A stretch of DNA of 64,000 nt from Pseudeuparius sepicola (lineage: Eukaryota > Arthropoda > Insecta > Coleoptera > Anthribidae). Where the stretch lies: the NCBI GenBank assembly GCA_963920635.1, contig OY987302.1, positions 26,201,278-26,265,277 of the forward strand. The letters are read 5' to 3'. Every line of letters starts with the position of its first letter. Within the stretch, counting starts at the first letter, position 1. Position numbers and translations under genes: made by a program. Shown piece by piece: positions 59,929-64,000 of the stretch. The notes under the pieces are model-generated. The model did not search any database. It saw only the letters and a list, made by a program, of their open reading frames with translations, and was not told where the DNA came from.

Positions 59929-60688
59929 TCCACGGAAAATCGGTATTATAGGTGTAAATGACAATTTTTGTTGCATTGCAAACACAATTTTTTGTATTCT
60001 GCTCTTGCTTCACCCAAAAACTATTTTTAGTATCTTGGAATTTAAAAAAATTATGAGGGCGCTGGTAGCAGCTTAAAAATAAAAATCGTATCAGGTAAAG
60101 TGCGTGTTCTGTGCGAAATATTGAAAAATTTTTTTATTTATATTTTTTATAAATATAAATGTAATCATAATTTCAACTTATTTATTCTATTAATGTTCCT
60201 CCATTTTCAGCACACATCTCAACTCTGTTCTTAAATTCTTTGTAGCTATTTTGAATGGTTGAAGGTCAATTGAATTTATAGCATTTGTAATTTTAATGTT
60301 TTAAGAAGAGTATGCCATGGAAACAAAAATAAAAGTGATCCGTCTTTGTGTCAGAATAATTTATTGTTGGAGGAACATGGGTAGAATAAATAAATTTAAA
60401 TTATGATTACATTTATATTATTTAACAACATTATAAATAAAAAAAATTATTTAGTTCTGTAATTTGATACATCATATTTTTTAATTCTGATCAAGTTTTT
60501 ATAATAAAATTTTTCAATATTTCGCACAGATTTTTATTTTTAAGCTGCTACCAGCGCCCTCTATAAATTTTTTAAAGTCCAAGATACTAAAAATAATTTT
60601 TGGGTGAAGCAAGAGCAGAATACAAAAAATGTGTTCGTAATGCAAAAAAAATGTCATAAACACCTATAATACCGCTTTGCCGTGGGTA
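59929..60688. repeat. Foldback, arms ~205 bp
   Basis: The arm at 59929-60136 is inverted at 60491-60688 (GCTGCTACCAGCGCCCTC, GGGTGAAGCAAGAGCAGAAT and complements). Weaker inverted similarity continues inward to about 60190 and 60360. Non-coding. Confidence 0.9.
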
Positions 60689-60721
60689 TTATTGAAAATT
60701 AAACTTGAATCCATTTATGTT

Positions 60722-61122
60722 TACCATTAAGTCTCAATGTAAGCACGTGCGTGGTGATTCAATATTTTGACCCATAAAATGGCCTTTTTTGATCTGTAAA
60801 GAGCAACACGCATAATTTTAAACTTTTGGTCAATACAAATTTTAATCTAAGTAATTACTCACATTTTGAGACAAAAATTATTTAAAAAGATTGATCACAA
60901 TGGCCGTTATTAGCATTTGCGCAAAAAGCCTAATAACTGCCATTGTGATAAATATTTCTAAATAATTTTTGTCTCAAAATATGAGTAATTACTTGGATTA
61001 AAATTTGTATTGACCAAAATTTAAAATTATGCCTGTTGCTCGCTACAGATCGAAAAAAGCCATTTTATGGGTCAAAATGTTGAATCACCACGCACGTGGT
61101 GTACATTCAGTCTTAACTAAAA
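60722..61122. repeat. 400-bp near-perfect palindrome
   Basis: Arms at about 60722-60918 and 60935-61122 with only about 16 bases between (TTTGCGCAAAAAGCC region). Shared words are CACGTGCGTGGTGATTCAA, CCCATAAAATGGC and TGAGACAAAAATTATTTA. A foldback whose tip contains GCCGTTATTAG and CTAATAACTGCC. Confidence 0.93.
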
Positions 61123-62565
61123 CAAAAAAAATGTTTTGTTTATTCAAGTGTTGAACCAAAATCATTAAAAAATATATGACCTAAACCTTGTTTAAACGCA
61201 TTTAATCGTAAATATTAAATCACAGCACTTTTTTTAAAAAATTAGCATCGTGGCATGAAGTGGCATTGGTCAAGGAATAATTTGAATAATTATTACGAGT
61301 AAATTTTTGAAAACTGCTTGTGCATGGGTCTTCACAACTCCCTGAATATATTTTTTGTGTACTTATATTTTTCTTATTGGCAATTTTTTTAATCCTCAAG
61401 GTTTACAAGTTAATTAGTGACATTTAAATATAGTGATTTCTCGACTTTCATGCTTGACATTCGGTAATACACTATAGAAGAACCTACTATGACCTAATAC
61501 AGTAAACATTCACAAAGGAAAGTTGTTCAGAATTAACAATTATGAGTGTAGATCAAATTCTCTCTCTTTTGTCGAGAGAAAGAATTATTAAGAATTGTTT
61601 AATAAGTACGTACCTACAGAAATAGTTGGTTTACAGTACAAAGGCAAAAAGACATGCCTATTTAAAAAAGTAGAAAATTAATAGTACCTATATTGTGTAA
61701 CTAGTAGGCATTAAATTCATGACATATTTTAAGGAAATATTGCTTATCTACACATATTTACAATACTAAAATGTTACTTTCATATTAACACTCTATGTAA
61801 AAGTCTTCCTTTTTCGTTCATAGGTTCCATCCGAGAAATGTCAATATTTGACACATTCAAACAAAATATTTATTTATTAATTATCATATAAGAAAAACAA
61901 TAATAAGTTGACCAACAGTTTGCAAATTTGGTATACAATCATAATTTTAAATTCTGAGCAACTTTCCTTCATAAATGTTTAGCGTATCTCTTATCCACAA
62001 AGTATTCAAGTTTTGACAATGAAAGTTGAAAAATCTCTATAAGTATTAAAATGTCTATAACTATTGCAAACCATATAAGGACTAGAAAAACTTATCAGAA
62101 AGAAAGTCTCGCAAAAAATTTACCATTCCAGTGGGGTAACCATAGGGATTTAATTGGGAAGATATATTCAACGGCGTTGTAACGTCACATGCCGTTTTAA
62201 AAAAATTACGTAATGTTATAGCTCTAAACCGCAGAAAATATACGCTACGTGGAGCTCGAACTATCTATTCCTTTTCAGTGGTTGGTGCACCGCATTCTCA
62301 AGTGGCACCTAGCCCCACAGAAGCTTGAGCCGGCCCTGACCCGGCAAGTTGTATTGACAAAATTAATATAGACGGACAAGAATTGCAAAAATTAATGAAA
62401 AAACAAATCTTAGTAACTACTTCACTGTTATCAAAAATTTTCTATCTATTTTGGGTGAGGGATCTGCCAACGGCCAGCGCTACGGGGAAAAGGGATCGAT
62501 TTTTACTAATTTTGCAGCCTACTAGATGGCTCCAGGGATGAGACCGAGGGGCGTTTCACAGGGGG
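61123..62565. other. No gene seen
   Basis: AT-rich. AGCCGGCCCTG at 62328-62338 looks like a hAT-type end (complement CAGGGCCGGCT), but no partner was found. Confidence 0.45.
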
Positions 62566-62672
62566 GGAATTCGAAAGGAAGTTTCAGGAAGTTCGAGGAA
62601 GTTTCGGAAAATCCGGGGAAGTTGGGTGAAATCAAAGTAAGTCACAGGGAAGTCCGGGGAAGTCCATAATTG
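62566..62672 (+). repeat. GGAAGT(T/C) minisatellite, left block
   Basis: Nine or so copies of GGAAGTTTC, GGAAGTTCG or GGAAGTCCG at 10-20 base spacing. A matching block in the same orientation lies at 63478-63575. Confidence 0.8.
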
Positions 62673-62841
62673 GACGAGTCCATTTTCCTAAAAACGAGGT
62701 GAAGCAGGCCATTCCATTCTTACCTAACCTTTTAGTTAAAAGTCAGAAGCATTCACAAGATACATCGCGGCTCAGTACTACGTATTTTAGTGTTTTTGTT
62801 CACGAGATGAAATTAGGCCTTTTTGGCTTCGGATTTTTGTT

Positions 62842-63150
62842 ACACCCTGTATATGAATTTTTTGTTGCCCACCCTAGGCTATTTGAGAAAAAATCTGTGA
62901 CTTAAAGCGTTGAAATAATTAAGGTCTTTCCTATGTGTTTGTCACATTCTGTGAATTTTGTTGTCCTCCCTGTAGGTACCTGTTAGAGAAAAAAATTGTG
63001 ACGTCATGTGATGAAATTATTAAGGTCCTTTTAGCTTTAACAAGTTTTTGATTCGCTCTGTATACCTTTTTGACATGTCAGTTGCTTTTGAGACACCCTG
63101 TATTTTTTTAATTCTTAATTCTGTGACGTTACCGAGATTCTAGTTTAGAC
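62842..63150 (+). repeat. Degenerate direct repeats starting at ACACCCTGTA
   Basis: Three diverged copies in one orientation begin near 62842, 62942 and 63092: ACACCCTGTAT or variant, then TTTTTTGTTG, then CTGTGACGTCA-like, then GAAATTATTAAGGTC in the first two. Non-coding. Confidence 0.6.
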
Positions 63151-63173
63151 CATTTTAAGGTAATATTTTCAAA

Positions 63174-63250
63174 TGCATTGATGGCTCAGTTGGTTAGAGC
63201 GCCGCCCTTGTAAATCGATGATCGCAGGTTTGAACCCTGGAGGTTTTTTT
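63174..63250 (+). other. tRNA-Thr-like pol III unit (SINE head or tRNA pseudogene)
   Basis: A box TGGCTCAGTTGGTTAGAG (63183-63200), anticodon-loop-like CTTGTAA with a TGT triplet, and B box GGTTTGAACCC (63228-63238), followed by TTTTTTT (63244-63250), a pol III terminator. The anticodon stem pairs poorly and no acceptor stem forms, so it is not a working tRNA. It sits between two GGAAGT minisatellite blocks. Confidence 0.7.
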
Positions 63251-63477
63251 ATTTCCAGAATTTTGAATACGGGCACCAGAACCACGTGCCGAGGCACGAG
63301 TCATGTGCAAGAGCAAAGTGATTGGCCAGCGAGGAAAGTGGAGAGGGCCGTCCCAAGTGCCGTGTTACCTAAAAATGAAAACTATCGAAAAAAAATTCAA
63401 AATCGGTGCGCAAATAAAAATTTTAGAGGGGTGGCACATCCTTAACACACTGTATACGAAATTCGCGGAAATTTATA

Positions 63478-63575
63478 TGGAAAACCAAAGAAATCCAGAA
63501 GAAGTCCACTGGAAGTCCTAGGAAGTTCGGAGAAGTTTAGGGAAATCCACCAGAACTTCCCCTTCAGAGGGAAGT
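63478..63575 (+). repeat. GGAAGT(T/C) minisatellite, right block
   Basis: Repeats of GAAGTCCA, GGAAGTCC, GGAAGTTCGG and GAAGTTTAGG at about 10-15 base spacing, same orientation as 62566-62672. One inverted copy (AACTTCCCC) lies near its end. Confidence 0.78.
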
Positions 63576-64000
63576 TTTGGACATTTTTTGACCCTGCCCG
63601 TCGGAGGAGACTATGATATTTTAATAATTTTGTAGGCTACTAGATGACAATCCCTGTTTTCTACAAATCTACCTGTTAGCAACCCACAACACGGGAGCAC
63701 TTTCCTCTTCCCCTATTAATCCTCTACTCAAAGCATGTAGTTTATTAATCTTACTTCACCCCGTAGAAGGTTCATTTTTGGAAGGTTTGCCACCAATTTT
63801 TATTTGTTCTCTTTAAACACAAAAACTGATTATTCGAAACATTTCACCAGTCAAATCCAGAGAATTCCAAATTTAGTTATGTGGCAGAGTTAAAATACGT
63901 GGAGCTACAGATTACAAACTTAATTTAATTTTAAAAAACTCAATATAATATGTGACTATTCAAATGTTTTGAAGAACTACAGTTTTTGCGTTTAAACAAT
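63576..64000. other. No gene seen
   Basis: Includes TAATTTTGTAGGCTACTAGATG (63624-63645), a near copy of 62506-62527, so short direct repeats flank the GGAAGT and tRNA-like region. Otherwise nothing recognised. Confidence 0.5.

Noticed and set aside
63174..63242. Functional tRNA-Thr gene
   Set aside because: The anticodon stem mispairs at most positions and there is no acceptor stem.
62503..63653. LTR pair around the GGAAGT region
   Set aside because: The direct match is only about 22 bases with mismatches, and there is no primer site or retroelement protein between.

Overview
The window is AT-rich nuclear DNA from an animal, almost certainly an insect. The evidence is GT-AG introns of about 55 bp to several kb, a class I myosin of the Myo61F/MYO1C type, and insect-type mobile elements (hAT, pogo, PIF/Harbinger with a MADF protein, TTAA-target elements, a mariner-like transposase, and Jockey/CR1-like, Dong/R4-like and BEL/Pao retroelements). 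I cannot name the order from sequence alone. I see no prokaryotic features.

Host genes are few. The 3' two thirds of a class I myosin gene lies on the + strand at 3060-6277 (nine exons, 715 codons); its first exons and last short exon were not found. A second, unrecognised coiled-coil gene lies on the - strand (exon 54678-54847, terminal exon 47568-48215), with another terminal-type exon at 55128-55345 that starts in the same phase and may be an alternative 3' end. The intron between its two exons holds a foldback array, a Dong/R4-like LINE and a BEL/Pao remnant.

Most of the rest is mobile or repetitive DNA dominated by inverted repeats. From left to right: foldbacks (66-2680); two MITEs and a pogo-like pseudogene with a TTAA element inside (7040-9411); a foldback (9620-10596); a foldback broken by one hAT copy, followed by a second hAT copy (11095-13941); a 1.8 kb concentric palindrome (17380-19176); a foldback split by a LINE (20430-22985); two PIF/Harbinger-type elements, the second (25177-30770) carrying a 4.8 kb element made mostly of two opposed 240-bp satellite arrays; a hAT element with an exact 8-bp target duplication (31317-33650); a repeat in three copies (31070-36278); a decayed pogo element (36882-40153); a second pogo derivative with two further elements nested in it (44218-47127); a mariner-like transposase remnant between ACAGGGTGA-bearing inverted arms (57122-58615); and several palindromes up to 61122. 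The right end holds a tRNA-Thr-like pol III unit and GGAAGT minisatellites.

Two themes recur. The motif TATACAGGGTGTCC and close variants occurs about 20 times, mostly at the outer edges or internal shell boundaries of foldbacks, and also at the ends of the element with the mariner-like transposase. Many elements are nested with readable target duplications, so the order of insertion can be deduced. The most unusual object is the satellite-bearing element at 25596-30404, which has 35-bp terminal inverted repeats, a perfect 7-bp target duplication and a palindrome of tandem repeats inside.
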